From positions 20,917-84,916 of the forward strand of contig NZ_PQIA01000022.1 in assembly GCF_003385235.1 (NCBI RefSeq): a stretch of 64,000 nt of DNA. Direction: 5' to 3'. Of this stretch, positions 25,824 through 35,130 are shown piece by piece. Every line of letters begins with the position of its first letter. The first letter of the stretch is position 1. The notes below the pieces were generated by a model, which ran no database searches, was not told where the DNA came from, and saw nothing but the letters and a program-made list of their open reading frames with translations. The position numbers and the translations under genes are program-made. The stretch is from Amycolatopsis circi (lineage in GTDB: Bacteria; Actinomycetota; Actinomycetes; Mycobacteriales; Pseudonocardiaceae).

Positions 25824-27236
25824 TCAGCGCTGCGGCGGCGGTCCGCCCTGCGGTCCGCCGAACGGGCCCTGCTGCGGGAACGGCCCGCTTCCCGGGCCGG
25901 GTCCCTGCGGTCCGCCGAACTGCTGCGGCGGCGGTCCCTGGTACGGCCCGCCCTGCGGCGGCGCCGGAGGCTGGGGCTGCGGAAGCGACTGCTGTTGCTG
26001 CTGGGCGGGCGGCGGCGCGCTGGGCTGCGGCCGCTCCGGCGGAGCGGGCGGCTCCTCTTCCCGGACCGGCGCGGGAGCCTCGGGCTTGGCCGTGGCCCCG
26101 CCGATCGCCCGCCGCTCCGGCGACGCGCCCAGCGGCCCGTCGACCTCCTTGCGTGCCACCGCTTCCGCGGCCGCGACGGCCTCGGCGACCTTCGGGTCGC
26201 TGCTCGTGTCGAACCAGCCGGCGACCTCTTCGTCGTCGAGGTCCGGGCGAGCCGGGGTGTCGTCCTTCGGCGGCTCGTACCGGAACACGCCGTCGTCTCC
26301 CGGAGCCCCCAGCGCGCGGGCGAAGCCTTCGAGGGCCTTGCCGTAGTCGCTCGGGATCATCCAGACCTTGTTCGCGTCGCCCTGCGCCATCTGCGGCAGC
26401 GTCTGCAGGTACTGGTAGGCGAGGACTTCCGGCGTCGGGCGGCCGGCCTTGATCGCGGCGAACACCTTCTCGATCGCCTTCGCCTGGCCCTGCGCCTGCA
26501 GGTAGCGAGCGGCTCGTTCACCCTGTGCGCGCAGGATCCGCGACTGCCGTTCCGCCTCGGCGGCGAGGATCGCGGCCTGTTTCTGGCCTTCCGCGGCGAG
26601 GATCTGGCTCTGCTTCTGGCCTTCGGCCGTCTTGATCGACGATTCCCGCTGGCCTTCGGCGGTGAGGATCATCGCGCGCTTCTCCCGGTCGGCGCGCATC
26701 TGCTTCTCCATCGAGTCCTGGATGGAGGCGGGCGGCTCGATCGCCTTCAGCTCGACGCGGGCGACCCGGATGCCCCAGCGGCCGGTGGCCTCGTCGAGCA
26801 CGCCGCGCAGCTGGGTGTTGATCGCGTCGCGGGAGGTCAGCGTCTGCTCCAGGCTCATGCCGCCGACCACGTTGCGGAGCGTGGTGGTGGTGAGCTGCTC
26901 GACGCCGATGATGTAGTTGGAGATCTCGTAGACCGCGGCGCGCGAGTCGGTAACCTGGAAGTACACGACGGTGTCGATGTTCACCGTCAGGTTGTCCTCG
27001 GTGATCACCGGCTGCGGCGGGAACGAGACGACCTGCTCGCGCAGGTCGATCCGCGCGCGCACCTTGTCCAGGAACGGGACGAGGAAGGTCAGGCCGGGCG
27101 AAGCGACCGTGCGGAACCGGCCGAGCCGCTCGATCACCGCCGACTGGGCCTGTGGCACCACCATGATCGCCTTGACCACTGTGATGATGACGAACAGGGC
27201 CAGCAGTGCGACCACGACGATCGCTATTGTGGACAA
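25824..27236 (-). CDS. SPFH/Band-7 (stomatin-like) membrane protein with proline/glutamine-rich tail
   Basis: 470 residues. One N-terminal span (residues 4-25), an SPFH domain (about 30-200, RLGRFRTVASPGLTFLVPFL, then YFQVTDSRAAVYEISNYI) and a coiled region of EGQKQ/AEAERQS repeats (200-265). The last 100 residues are low-complexity Pro/Gln/Gly. The TTG at 27236 has GGGGA upstream. SPFH proteins organise membrane microdomains and often pair with NfeD, encoded 44 bases upstream in the same operon. The long tail is unusual for the core family. Confidence 0.93.
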   Translation of the reverse strand: MSTIAIVVVALLALFVIITVVKAIMVVPQAQSAVIERLGRFRTVASPGLTFLVPFLDKVRARIDLREQVVSFPPQPVITEDNLTVNIDTVVYFQVTDSRAAVYEISNYIIGVEQLTTTTLRNVVGGMSLEQTLTSRDAINTQLRGVLDEATGRWGIRVARVELKAIEPPASIQDSMEKQMRADREKRAMILTAEGQRESSIKTAEGQKQSQILAAEGQKQAAILAAEAERQSRILRAQGERAARYLQAQGQAKAIEKVFAAIKAGRPTPEVLAYQYLQTLPQMAQGDANKVWMIPSDYGKALEGFARALGAPGDDGVFRYEPPKDDTPARPDLDDEEVAGWFDTSSDPKVAEAVAAAEAVARKEVDGPLGASPERRAIGGATAKPEAPAPVREEEPPAPPERPQPSAPPPAQQQQQSLPQPQPPAPPQGGPYQGPPPQQFGGPQGPGPGSGPFPQQGPFGGPQGGPPPQR

Positions 27237-27280
27237 GAGCGTTTCCCCTTACCTAGTACCGTTTTTCCTCGGACGGCGCC

Positions 27281-27715
27281 TCACGCGACAATGTCCACCA
27301 CGGCCGTGGCGCCGGAGATCTCGACGACCGTGACGCTGGTGCCCGGGGCGATCGGCGGCTGCGATTCGTGCACGGCGCGCGCCGACCACACCTCGCCGCC
27401 GATCTTCACCTGGCCGGCATCGTAGTCCACAGTGGACACCACGACGGCCCGGGCTCCGACCAGCGCGTCGATGCCGGTGGGGATGCCCGATCCGGCGAGG
27501 AAGCGGCGTTTGAGCGCCGGGCGCGCCAGCGCGATCAGCCCGACCGAGCTGACCGCGAACACGGCGACGTCGAGATAGATGTTGCCGGTGAGCGCTTCCG
27601 TGCCGGCCCCGAGCAACGCGCCGATGCCGAGCATGATCAGCACGAAGTCCCCGGAGATCACCTCCGCGATCATCAGGACGATGCCGAGGATCAGCCAGAT
27701 CAGAGCCGCTGCCAT
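27281..27715 (-). CDS. NfeD-like membrane protein
   Basis: 144 residues: two or three N-terminal spans (LIWLILGIVLMIAEVISGDF, LIMLGIGALLGAG, VAVFAVSSVGLIAL) and a C-terminal OB-fold (GARAVVVSTVDYDAGQVKIG, then ARAVHESQPPIAPGTSVTVV). This short form without the ClpP-like protease domain is the usual partner of SPFH proteins. First gene of the operon. Confidence 0.92.
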   Translation of the reverse strand: MAAALIWLILGIVLMIAEVISGDFVLIMLGIGALLGAGTEALTGNIYLDVAVFAVSSVGLIALARPALKRRFLAGSGIPTGIDALVGARAVVVSTVDYDAGQVKIGGEVWSARAVHESQPPIAPGTSVTVVEISGATAVVDIVA

Positions 27716-27807
27716 GCCCTCATGCTCTCAGATCGCGTCCTTTCGCACCGGGCAAACTACTCGACGTGACCGACGCGTGACCTTGGATTTTTCCGGCATA
27801 CCGGACA

Positions 27808-28614
27808 CTACGGAGTGTCGCCGCCCGGTTCGGTCACGAAGTCGATGAGCCGTTCGACCGCGCCGATCAGCGGCGTTTCGAGATCGCGGAAGCTGCGCAC
27901 GCCGGCGAGCACGCGCTGCCATCCCTCGTACGGTTCGCCCCAGCCGAGCGCGTCGCAGATGCCGGTCTTCCATTCGATGCCGCGCGGGATCTCCGGCCAG
28001 GCGCGGATGCCGACCGACGCCGGTTTCACCGCCTGCCAGACGTCGACGTACGGGTGGCCGGTGACCAGCACCTGCTCGTCGCGGATCTGTTCGACCAGCC
28101 GGGATTCCTTGCTGCCCGCGACGAGGTGGTCGACGAGCACGCCGAGCCTGCGGCCGGGCCCGGTGCCGAACTCGGCGATCCGGTCGGCCAGGACGTCGAC
28201 GCCGTCGAGCGGTTCCACGACGACGCCCTCGACGCGCAGGTCGTGTCCCCAGACGCGTTCGACCAGTTCGGCGTCGTGCTTGCCCTCGACCCAGATCCGG
28301 GAGTCGCGCGCGACCCGCGCCTGCAGGCCCTGCACGCGGACCGAGCCGGACGCCGACACCTGCCGTTCCGGGGCGGCGGTCTTCTTGACCGGCACGAGCG
28401 TGACCGGTTTGCCTTCCAGCAGGAACGCGGCGGGCGCGAGCGGGAACACGCGGTGGCGGCCCTTGGCGTCCTCGAGGACGACGTTGCCGTACTCGATCTT
28501 CACCACCGCGCCGCAGTAGCCGCTGGCCGGGTCTTCGACCACGAGGCCCGGCTCGGCGGGGACCTCCGGGATCTTCCGCTTGCGGGGGCCGGACAGCACG
28601 TCGTGATAGCGCAC
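27808..28614 (-). CDS. DUF3097 protein
   Basis: 268 residues from a GTG reading VRYHDVLSGPRKRKIPEVPA. Recognisable DUF3097 features are RIWVEGKHDAELVERVWGHD, a Toprim-like acidic segment, and GHPYVDVWQAVKP. It is conserved in actinobacteria but of unknown role; the Toprim-like motif hints at nucleic-acid chemistry. No ribosome-binding site precedes the GTG, so translation may be leaderless. Upstream in-frame starts are possible but give a poor leader. Confidence 0.85.
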   Translation of the reverse strand: MRYHDVLSGPRKRKIPEVPAEPGLVVEDPASGYCGAVVKIEYGNVVLEDAKGRHRVFPLAPAAFLLEGKPVTLVPVKKTAAPERQVSASGSVRVQGLQARVARDSRIWVEGKHDAELVERVWGHDLRVEGVVVEPLDGVDVLADRIAEFGTGPGRRLGVLVDHLVAGSKESRLVEQIRDEQVLVTGHPYVDVWQAVKPASVGIRAWPEIPRGIEWKTGICDALGWGEPYEGWQRVLAGVRSFRDLETPLIGAVERLIDFVTEPGGDTP

Positions 28615-28717
28615 GGTCGGGCACGTTATCGCCGTGGCGGCGAGGCGTCCCGCCGCCACGCCGGGGACCGGCCGCCGGGCTGGCCGTTCTCGGCTCGGGC
28701 CTGCCGTGGGGAACGGC

Positions 28718-29608
28718 TCAGGCACCTATCCGCAGCACGGCGTCGGTGAACGGCGTCGGCCCGCCGCGGCTGAGCGGACCCATCGCGACCAGCGGGGCCA
28801 GCGCGACGCACCACGCGCGCACCCGGTCGCCGTCCAGGTGCGGGAGTTTGGCGATCCCGTCCTCCACGGCCGCGCCGTCGGCCATCGGCAGCACTGCCCA
28901 GTCGACCGCGTCGAAGGCCGGGTCGCCGACGCACGGGCGCGGGTCGATCGCGACCGCTCCCCGCGCCGGTCCGGCGTCCAGGACGTTGCCCGGATGCAGG
29001 TCGCCGTGGACGAGCGCGATCGGGCCGCTGGCGGCCAGTTTCTCGGACCGGGCGAGGCCGGTGCGCAGCGCGTCCAGCGGCAGGTGCGCTTCCGCCGGGG
29101 AACCGGTCAAGCGTTGCTCGGCGAGGCCGAACATGAACCGGACGCGTTCGAGCTGCGTCGGGAACGGCCCCGCGACGGGGACGCCGTGGACGTCGGCGAG
29201 CAGTTCTCCGATCTGGTCCCACGGGACGTCGGCGCCGCGTTCGGTGAACGCGTCTCCGGGTTCGAGTCCTTCGAGCAGCACCGCGCCGTGGTCGAGGTCG
29301 GCATCCAGGATCTGGACGACGCGCGACAATCCGGTCCAGGAACCCAGCGCGGTGGCCTCCGCGGTCGCGATCGCGCGGTCCGGGCAGAGCTTGAGCACCT
29401 TCAGCACGCCCTCGCCGTCGCGGCAGAGCAGGGTGCGGCCGGTGTTGCCGGGCCGGGCTTCGGACACGGTGAGGCCCCACTGGCGGCAGAGCCGGTCGGC
29501 CAGCGCGGGCAGCGCGTCGCACCACGCTTCGGCGGCCGGGCCGAAGCGGTTGACGAGGCGGGCGCGGGCGGCGGCGTCCATCAGAGCGTTGTCCATCAGT
29601 TCCGCCAT
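28718..29608 (-). CDS. Aminoglycoside phosphotransferase-like kinase (APH(6)/StrB-like)
   Basis: 296 residues. Kinase-like motifs: nucleotide-binding region GEGVLKVLKLCPDRAIATAE, catalytic loop VHGDLHPGNVLDA (HGDxHxxN) and metal-binding AIDPRPCVGDPAFD. The arrangement is that of streptomycin 6-kinase relatives. Many such genomic homologues act on unknown small molecules, so resistance is not implied. The ATG shares one base with the upstream stop (TGATG). Confidence 0.87.
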   Translation of the reverse strand: MAELMDNALMDAAARARLVNRFGPAAEAWCDALPALADRLCRQWGLTVSEARPGNTGRTLLCRDGEGVLKVLKLCPDRAIATAEATALGSWTGLSRVVQILDADLDHGAVLLEGLEPGDAFTERGADVPWDQIGELLADVHGVPVAGPFPTQLERVRFMFGLAEQRLTGSPAEAHLPLDALRTGLARSEKLAASGPIALVHGDLHPGNVLDAGPARGAVAIDPRPCVGDPAFDAVDWAVLPMADGAAVEDGIAKLPHLDGDRVRAWCVALAPLVAMGPLSRGGPTPFTDAVLRIGA

Positions 29609-30417
29609 CAGAACAGCGGCCAGGGGATCGCGCGCCAGTCGTCGCCGGGCTCGGGGAACACCGCCTCGGCGAGCAGGTAGTCGGTGCGCTGCGAAAGCGC
29701 CCGGATCTCGAAGGCGGTCAGGTGTTCGCCGAGTTCCGCGCCGAGACGGCCGTCGAGGTCCGCGCGGAGTTTCCGCAGTTTCTCGACCGCGTCCTCGGGC
29801 AGTTCCTCGCCGATCCAGCCCCACAGCACGGTGCGCAGCTTCGGGTCGGTGTGCAGGCAGATGCCGTGGTCCACGCCGTAGACGTGGCCGTCGGTGCCGG
29901 CGAGCAGGTGTCCGCCCTTGCGGTCGGTGTTGTTGACGACGATGTCGAGGACCGCGAGTTCGCGCAGGTCCGGGTGGTCGGCGTGGACGAGGACCGCCGG
30001 TTCGCCGAGCCGGTCGTGCGCGTGCAGCACGGTGCGCCAGCCTTCCGGGACTTCCTCCGGCGCGCAGACGTCGACGACCTCGGTGTCCTCGTCGGTCTCG
30101 ACCCACAGCTGCACCATGCCCGGCCCGAACGGGCCGTCGCGCAGCACGGTGGGCGGGATCGCGCCGAGGCCGCAGGCGTCGGAGATCATCGCGGTGGCCA
30201 CTTCGCGCCCGGCGAGAGTGCCGTCCGGGAAATCCCACAGCGGGCGCTCCCCCGACACCGGCTTGTACACGACGCGGCCGGTCACGCCGTCGAGTTCGAT
30301 CGCGCAGAACAGCGTCACGTTGGAGGCGTCGACCAGCCTGCCCTCGACGTCGATGCGGCCGCGGGAGACGAAGTCGCGGGCGGCCGGGTCGGCCGGCCCT
30401 GGCGCGGTGCTCGCCAC
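29608..30417 (-). CDS. SCO1664-family protein
   Basis: 269 residues from GTG. PI3/4-kinase-like features: ASNVTLFCAIELDGVTGRVV, YKPVSGERPLWDFPDGTLAG with a conserved Lys, DIVVNNTDRKGGHLL (an HRD-like catalytic segment) and YGVDHGICLH (DFG-like). It always travels with the DUF3090 gene in actinomycetes. Substrate unknown. Eight bases after the DUF3090 stop and overlapping the next gene, so it is in a three-gene operon. Confidence 0.9.
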   Translation of the reverse strand: MASTAPGPADPAARDFVSRGRIDVEGRLVDASNVTLFCAIELDGVTGRVVYKPVSGERPLWDFPDGTLAGREVATAMISDACGLGAIPPTVLRDGPFGPGMVQLWVETDEDTEVVDVCAPEEVPEGWRTVLHAHDRLGEPAVLVHADHPDLRELAVLDIVVNNTDRKGGHLLAGTDGHVYGVDHGICLHTDPKLRTVLWGWIGEELPEDAVEKLRKLRADLDGRLGAELGEHLTAFEIRALSQRTDYLLAEAVFPEPGDDWRAIPWPLF

Positions 30418-30425
30418 GGGCGCCC

Positions 30426-31001
30426 TCAGTCCTCGGTCACGTCGACGTCGCGCCGGTACCCGTTCTGCCGCGGGCAGATGTGCCCGGCCGGGTCGAGCGG
30501 TTCGCCGCACAGCGGGCACGGCTTGCGGCCGGCGTTGACGACCCGGTCGGCGCGTTCGGCGAAGGCGCGGGCGGCGACCGGGGTGAGGAACACGCGGACC
30601 GCGTCCGGGCCCTCCTCGGTGTCGTCGAGCACGACCGTCTCGTCGATTTCGCCCTCGGTGATCGCGAGCAGTTCCACGACGACCGCGCCGGAGTCGGCGT
30701 CCCAGCCGAGCCCCATGGTGCCGACCCGGAACTCCTCCTCGACGGGCACCGCGAGCGGCTCCACGTCGACCTCGTCGTCGGGGGCCTGTGCGGGCACGTC
30801 GGCGCCGAACCGGCTGGCGACCTCCTCCAGGAGCGAGCCGAGCCGCTCCGCGAGGACGACGACCTGCTGTTTTTCGATGGTGACGCTGATCGTCCGCACG
30901 TCCTCCGTCGCCTGGAGGTAGAAGGTGCGGTCGCCGGGCTCGCCGACCGTGCCGGCCACGAACCGGTCGGGCTTGCGGAAGACGTGGATTACGCGTGACA
31001 T
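30426..31001 (-). CDS. DUF3090 protein with C-terminal zinc knuckle
   Basis: 191 residues. MSRVIHVFRKPDRFVAGTVG, then FYLQATEDVRTISVTIEKQQ is the DUF3090 opening. The C-terminus carries CPLCGEPLDPAGHICPRQNG, a likely zinc site. Conserved actinobacterial partner of the SCO1664-family gene; biochemical role unknown. First gene of the operon, divergent from the S9 peptidase. Confidence 0.9.
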   Translation of the reverse strand: MSRVIHVFRKPDRFVAGTVGEPGDRTFYLQATEDVRTISVTIEKQQVVVLAERLGSLLEEVASRFGADVPAQAPDDEVDVEPLAVPVEEEFRVGTMGLGWDADSGAVVVELLAITEGEIDETVVLDDTEEGPDAVRVFLTPVAARAFAERADRVVNAGRKPCPLCGEPLDPAGHICPRQNGYRRDVDVTED

Positions 31002-31131
31002 AGCGTCTTCGACCCTAGGCCACGCACGCATGATCGGCATCCGCCGCCCCGGGTTGCGGGAAGTTCGCGCGCGATTCCTGCGCGGTGCGTGCGGATCCGG
31101 ACACACAGCGGATCCTCGTTAGGCTTTCCGG

Positions 31132-33072
31132 GTGCCTCGCATCTCTCCTCATGGAACCTGGACCTCTCCCGTCACGGCGGCCGACGCAGCGGCCGCCGGC
31201 GGCGGCGCGCAATGGCTCGCCGCGGTCGACGGCGCGCTCTGGTGGGCGGAGGCGCGGCCTGCCGAAGGCGGTCGCGTCGCGCTCGTGCGCGCGCTTCCCG
31301 GCGGCGGCGTCGAGGACGTGCTGCCCGCGCCGTGGAACGTCCGGAACCGGGTGCACGAGTACGGCGGACGGCCGTGGCTCGCGGTCGACGGCGTCGTGGT
31401 CTTCACGCATTGGGCCGATCAGCGGGTGTACGCGTTCAAGAACGGCACAGACGGCGAGGTCGTCGCGCTGACGCCGGAACCGGCCACGCCGCAAGGCGTC
31501 CGGTACGGCGACCTCCGGCCCGGCCGCGCGGGCGAGGTGTGGGCCGTCCGCGAGCGCAGCACCGGGCCGCGGCGCACCGACATCTCCCGCGAACTGGTCG
31601 CGATTCCGCTGGACGGCTCCGCCGAACGGGTGCTGGTCGAAGGGCACCGGTTCTTCACCGCGCCGCAGCTGTCGCCGGACGGCGCGCACGCCGCGTGGAT
31701 CGCCTGGGATCACCCGGCGATGCCGTGGGACGGGACCGAGCTGTTCGTCGCGCCGGTCGCGGCCGACGGGTCGTTCGGGGAAGCGCGCGTGCTCGCGGGC
31801 GGGCCGGAGGTCGCGGTGTGCCAGGTGGCGTGGGAGTCCGCGGAGCAACTGCTCGTGCTCGCCGACCCGGACGGCTGGTGGAACCTGCACCGCGTCGGGC
31901 TCGACGGTTCGGCGGTCAACCTCGCGCCGGCGGAGCGCGAGCTGGGCGGGCCGATGTGGAAGCTCGGCACCAGCTGGTTCGCCCCGCTGGGCGGCGGGAA
32001 GCACGCGGTGCTCAACTCGGGCAAGCCGGCGATTCTCGACGAGAGCGACGGTTCGGTCACGCGCGTCGACACCGAGCTGACCGTGTGGTCTTCGAGCGGG
32101 CTGGTCGCGACCGAGGACGGGATCGCCGGGATCGCGGGCGGGCCCCGGCACGAGAGCGCGGTCGTGGTGCTTGACCCGGACACCGGGAAGTGGCGCGCCC
32201 TGACGCCGCAGCCTGCCTCGCTGCCGCCCGCGGAGTACCTGCCGGTGCCGCAGGAGCGCGTCTTCACCGGACCGGACGGCGCGGAGATCCCGGCATACGT
32301 GTTCCCGCCGACGAACCCGGACTTCGTTGCGCCGGAAGGCGAACTGCCGCCGTATGTGGTGCACGTGCACGGCGGGCCGACCGGGCACAGCGACGAATCG
32401 CTCGACCTGGACTTCGCGTACTTCACCAGCCGCGGCATCGGCGTCGTCGCGGTGAACTACGGCGGCTCCACCGGCTACGGGCGAGCGTTCCGGGAGCGGC
32501 TGCGGGAGCAGTGGGGCGTGGTGGACGTGCGCGACTGCGCGGCGGTCGCCGAAGCTCTGGTCGCGGAAGGGATCGCCGACCGGGCCCGGCTGGGCATCCG
32601 CGGCGGCAGCGCGGGCGGGTTCACCTCGGCCGCGTCGATCACGATGACCCGCACCTACGCGGCGGCGACGGTGAAGTTCCCGATCCTCGACTTCGCCGGC
32701 TGGACCGGCGAGGGCGGCGAAACGCACGACTTCGAGTCGCAGTACCTGGTCAGCATGGTCGGCCCGTATCCGGAAACCGCCGACCGGTACCGGGAGCGCT
32801 CGCCGATGACGCACGTGGGCTCGCTGGCCGGGCCGGTGCTGTTCCTGCAGGGCCTGGAGGACGAGATCTGCCCGCCGGAGCAGGCGGACCGGTTCGTCTC
32901 CGAAATCGACGGCACCGGGATCCCGCACGCGTACCTGCGGTTCGAGGGCGAGCAGCACGGGTTCCGGAAGGCGGAGACGATCGTCGCCGCGCTGGAGGCG
33001 GAACTTTCCTTCTACGGCCAGGTGTTCGGCTTCGAGACGCCGGACGTGCCGCGGCTGGAGCTGTCCCGGTGA
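31132..33072 (+). CDS. S9 family (prolyl-oligopeptidase-type) peptidase
   Basis: 646 residues: N-terminal beta-propeller (about 20-400) and C-terminal alpha/beta hydrolase. The triad is Ser493 (RGGSAGG), Asp577 (LEDEICPP) and His609 (GEQHGF). YVVHVHGGPTGHSD forms the oxyanion region. No signal peptide, so it is probably a cytosolic acyl-aminoacyl or dipeptidyl peptidase. Stop overlaps the LD-carboxypeptidase start by four bases. Confidence 0.93.
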   Translation: MPRISPHGTWTSPVTAADAAAAGGGAQWLAAVDGALWWAEARPAEGGRVALVRALPGGGVEDVLPAPWNVRNRVHEYGGRPWLAVDGVVVFTHWADQRVYAFKNGTDGEVVALTPEPATPQGVRYGDLRPGRAGEVWAVRERSTGPRRTDISRELVAIPLDGSAERVLVEGHRFFTAPQLSPDGAHAAWIAWDHPAMPWDGTELFVAPVAADGSFGEARVLAGGPEVAVCQVAWESAEQLLVLADPDGWWNLHRVGLDGSAVNLAPAERELGGPMWKLGTSWFAPLGGGKHAVLNSGKPAILDESDGSVTRVDTELTVWSSSGLVATEDGIAGIAGGPRHESAVVVLDPDTGKWRALTPQPASLPPAEYLPVPQERVFTGPDGAEIPAYVFPPTNPDFVAPEGELPPYVVHVHGGPTGHSDESLDLDFAYFTSRGIGVVAVNYGGSTGYGRAFRERLREQWGVVDVRDCAAVAEALVAEGIADRARLGIRGGSAGGFTSAASITMTRTYAAATVKFPILDFAGWTGEGGETHDFESQYLVSMVGPYPETADRYRERSPMTHVGSLAGPVLFLQGLEDEICPPEQADRFVSEIDGTGIPHAYLRFEGEQHGFRKAETIVAALEAELSFYGQVFGFETPDVPRLELSR

Positions 33073-33968
33073 GGCCCGCCAGACTCTCCGCCGGGGACAC
33101 GGTCGCGCTCGTCGCGCCGTCCGGACCGGTGCCGCAGGATCTGCTGGACGCCGCGCTGCCGGTGCTGCGCGACTGGGGGGTGAAGGTGCGGGTCGGCGCC
33201 GGGGTGCGGGCTTCGGGGCAGTCCTACCTGTCCGCGCCGGACCGGGCGCGGGCGGCGGAGTTCACCGAGGCGTGGCTGGACCCGGAAGTCCAGTGCGTGC
33301 TCGCGGCGCGCGGCGGCTACGGGACGCAGCGGATGATCGACCTGGTGGACTGGGCGGCGTTGCGGGCTGCCGGGCCGAAGGTGCTGGCCGGGTCGAGCGA
33401 CGTGACCGCGCTGCACCGGGCCGTGCACACGCATCTGGACCTCGCCACGCTGCTGTCGCCGATGCCGGCGAGCGTCCTGTTCGACGAAGCCGCGTCGGAG
33501 CACTTGCGGCGGACGTTGTTCGAGCCGGACCACACGCGGGTGCTGCGGGCGCGGGAGCCGGACGTGGTGGCGCCCGGTCGTGCGCTGGGCGTGCTGGTGG
33601 GCGGGAACCTGTCGCTGCTGGCGTCCGGTGTCGGCACGGCGGAGCAGGGGTCCGCGCGCGGCGGGATCGTGCTGCTGGAGGACGTGACCGAGAGCCCGTA
33701 CCGGATCGACCGGATGGTGACGCAGCTGCTGCGTTCCGGCTGGCTGGACGGCGTTCGCGGGATCGTGCTGGGCTCGTGGGCCGCGTGCGGCGACCCGGCG
33801 GAGGTCCGCGCACTGCTGGCGGAACGGTTGTCGCCGCTCGGGGTTCCGGTGCTGAGCGGGTTCGGCTTCGGGCACGTGGCGGGGTCGCCGACGCTGCCGC
33901 TGGGGGTTTCGGCCTCGCTCGACACCGAACTGGGCACCCTCACCCTCGACTCCCCCGCGCTGGACTGA
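33069..33968 (+). CDS. LD-carboxypeptidase (peptidase S66)
   Basis: 299 residues. Triad Ser110 (GSSD), Glu204 (LLEDVTESPYRIDRM) and His269 (GFGFGHV), as in LdcA. The family removes the terminal D-Ala from L,D-tetrapeptides during murein recycling. No signal peptide, so it is cytosolic. GTG start coupled to the S9 peptidase gene. Confidence 0.93.
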   Translation: MRPARLSAGDTVALVAPSGPVPQDLLDAALPVLRDWGVKVRVGAGVRASGQSYLSAPDRARAAEFTEAWLDPEVQCVLAARGGYGTQRMIDLVDWAALRAAGPKVLAGSSDVTALHRAVHTHLDLATLLSPMPASVLFDEAASEHLRRTLFEPDHTRVLRAREPDVVAPGRALGVLVGGNLSLLASGVGTAEQGSARGGIVLLEDVTESPYRIDRMVTQLLRSGWLDGVRGIVLGSWAACGDPAEVRALLAERLSPLGVPVLSGFGFGHVAGSPTLPLGVSASLDTELGTLTLDSPALD

Positions 33969-33973
33969 GCCGG

Positions 33974-34387
33974 ATGCGACTGTCCACTGTGGAAACCCGG
34001 GCCCGGTTCGCCGCGGCGCGGGTGGCTCGGCTCGCCACAGCGGACAGTCGCGGGGTCCCGCATCTGGTGCCGGTGACGTTCGCGGTGCGCGCCGACACGG
34101 TCGTCTTCGCGGTCGACCACAAACCGAAGACCACGACGTCATTGCGGCGGCTGGCGAACATCGCGGAGAACCCGGCGGTGTCGTTCCTGGTCGACGAATA
34201 CGACGAGGACTGGTCGCGGTTGTGGTGGGCTCGCGCGGACGGGGCGGCGCGGGTGGTCGCTGATCCTTCGCGGGACTCGTATGTCGGATGGTTGGCGGAG
34301 AAGTACCCGCAGTACGCGGAGCGGCCGCCGGAACATGCAGTGGTCGTGACCGAGGTGCGGACCTGGCGGGGTTGGGCGGGTTCGTAA
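33974..34387 (+). CDS. PPOX-class F420-dependent oxidoreductase-like protein
   Basis: 137 residues, split-barrel flavin/F420 fold. ARFAAARVARLATADSRGVP, then HLVPVTFAV and KPKTTTSLRRLANIAENPAV are typical of the TIGR03668-like group. The reaction is unknown; relatives bind F420, FMN or haem. Five bases after the LD-carboxypeptidase stop. Confidence 0.88.
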   Translation: MRLSTVETRARFAAARVARLATADSRGVPHLVPVTFAVRADTVVFAVDHKPKTTTSLRRLANIAENPAVSFLVDEYDEDWSRLWWARADGAARVVADPSRDSYVGWLAEKYPQYAERPPEHAVVVTEVRTWRGWAGS

Positions 34388-34388
34388 C

Positions 34389-35045
34389 GTGCGGTCCGGG
34401 CGTGACGATCTTCCCGGCGTGCGGAGGGGGATCTTGGGCGCCGTGCTCGCGACGGCAGGGCTTGTCCTGCTCGCGGGTTGCGCGGACGGAAGTTCGACGT
34501 CGGCGGCTTCCTCGGCGCCCAAGGATCTCATCAAGTATTTGCCGAACGAAAAGCAGTTGAGCGACGCGGGGGCCAAGCAGAAACAGGCTCCCGCTTCCTT
34601 TGCCGTCGGGTGGATCAATCCGTTGCACGTCGTGCCGCCGTGCGAGGGCAAGCGACCTTGGGACTCTGCACTGCGGAGCAACGTACAGGCGACTGCGGTC
34701 GCCGGGGAATTGTCCGTCTGGCAGCTGGCAGCCGAGTACGAAGGCTATTCCGGCGAACAGCTGCTCTCCACTGTGGACAAGGCACTGAACTGCGGCGATG
34801 CGGCTGCCCACGATCGCGAACTCGGGGCGCCGCCGCGGTTCTCCGTCCTCGGCGTTGCCGATCCGCAGCTCGGATTCTGCCGCCGGTTCCGGGAGGCGGG
34901 GCTGTCCAGTTGCGCCTGGGTGTTCGCGCACGGCGACCGGGTGCTCGCGATCCGGACCGACAGCACGACCACGGGCGCGGCGGAACAGCAAACCGAGCTG
35001 AAGCGGCTGGCTCCGGCGTTCGTCGCGGTGTTCGACCAGGACTGA
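34389..35045 (+). CDS. Lipoprotein, paralogue 1 of 3
   Basis: 218 residues. A hydrophobic signal precedes the lipobox LLAGC. After a Ser/Ala linker comes KDLIKYLPNEKQLSDAGAKQ, a domain shared with the genes at 35131 and 36036, with conserved cysteines (PPCEGKRPWDSAL, ALNCGD, LGFCRRF, SCAWV) likely to form two disulfides. All three end LKRL-P-F-A--FDQ. Resembles sensor-type lipoproteins; function unknown. Most diverged copy. Confidence 0.85.
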   Translation: MRSGRDDLPGVRRGILGAVLATAGLVLLAGCADGSSTSAASSAPKDLIKYLPNEKQLSDAGAKQKQAPASFAVGWINPLHVVPPCEGKRPWDSALRSNVQATAVAGELSVWQLAAEYEGYSGEQLLSTVDKALNCGDAAAHDRELGAPPRFSVLGVADPQLGFCRRFREAGLSSCAWVFAHGDRVLAIRTDSTTTGAAEQQTELKRLAPAFVAVFDQD

Positions 35046-35130
35046 CCTGTCCCGGCGGCTGTGCGGGGTGGGGCGGGCTCGTAACGCTGGACCGGAGTCT
35101 GGCGATCTTTCTCCCGAAATGGGGTGGATC

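Noticed and set aside
28718..29608. Aminoglycoside resistance gene
   Set aside because: Only the kinase fold is certain. The gene is in a conserved SCO1664/DUF3090 operon rather than a resistance context, so drug resistance was not claimed.
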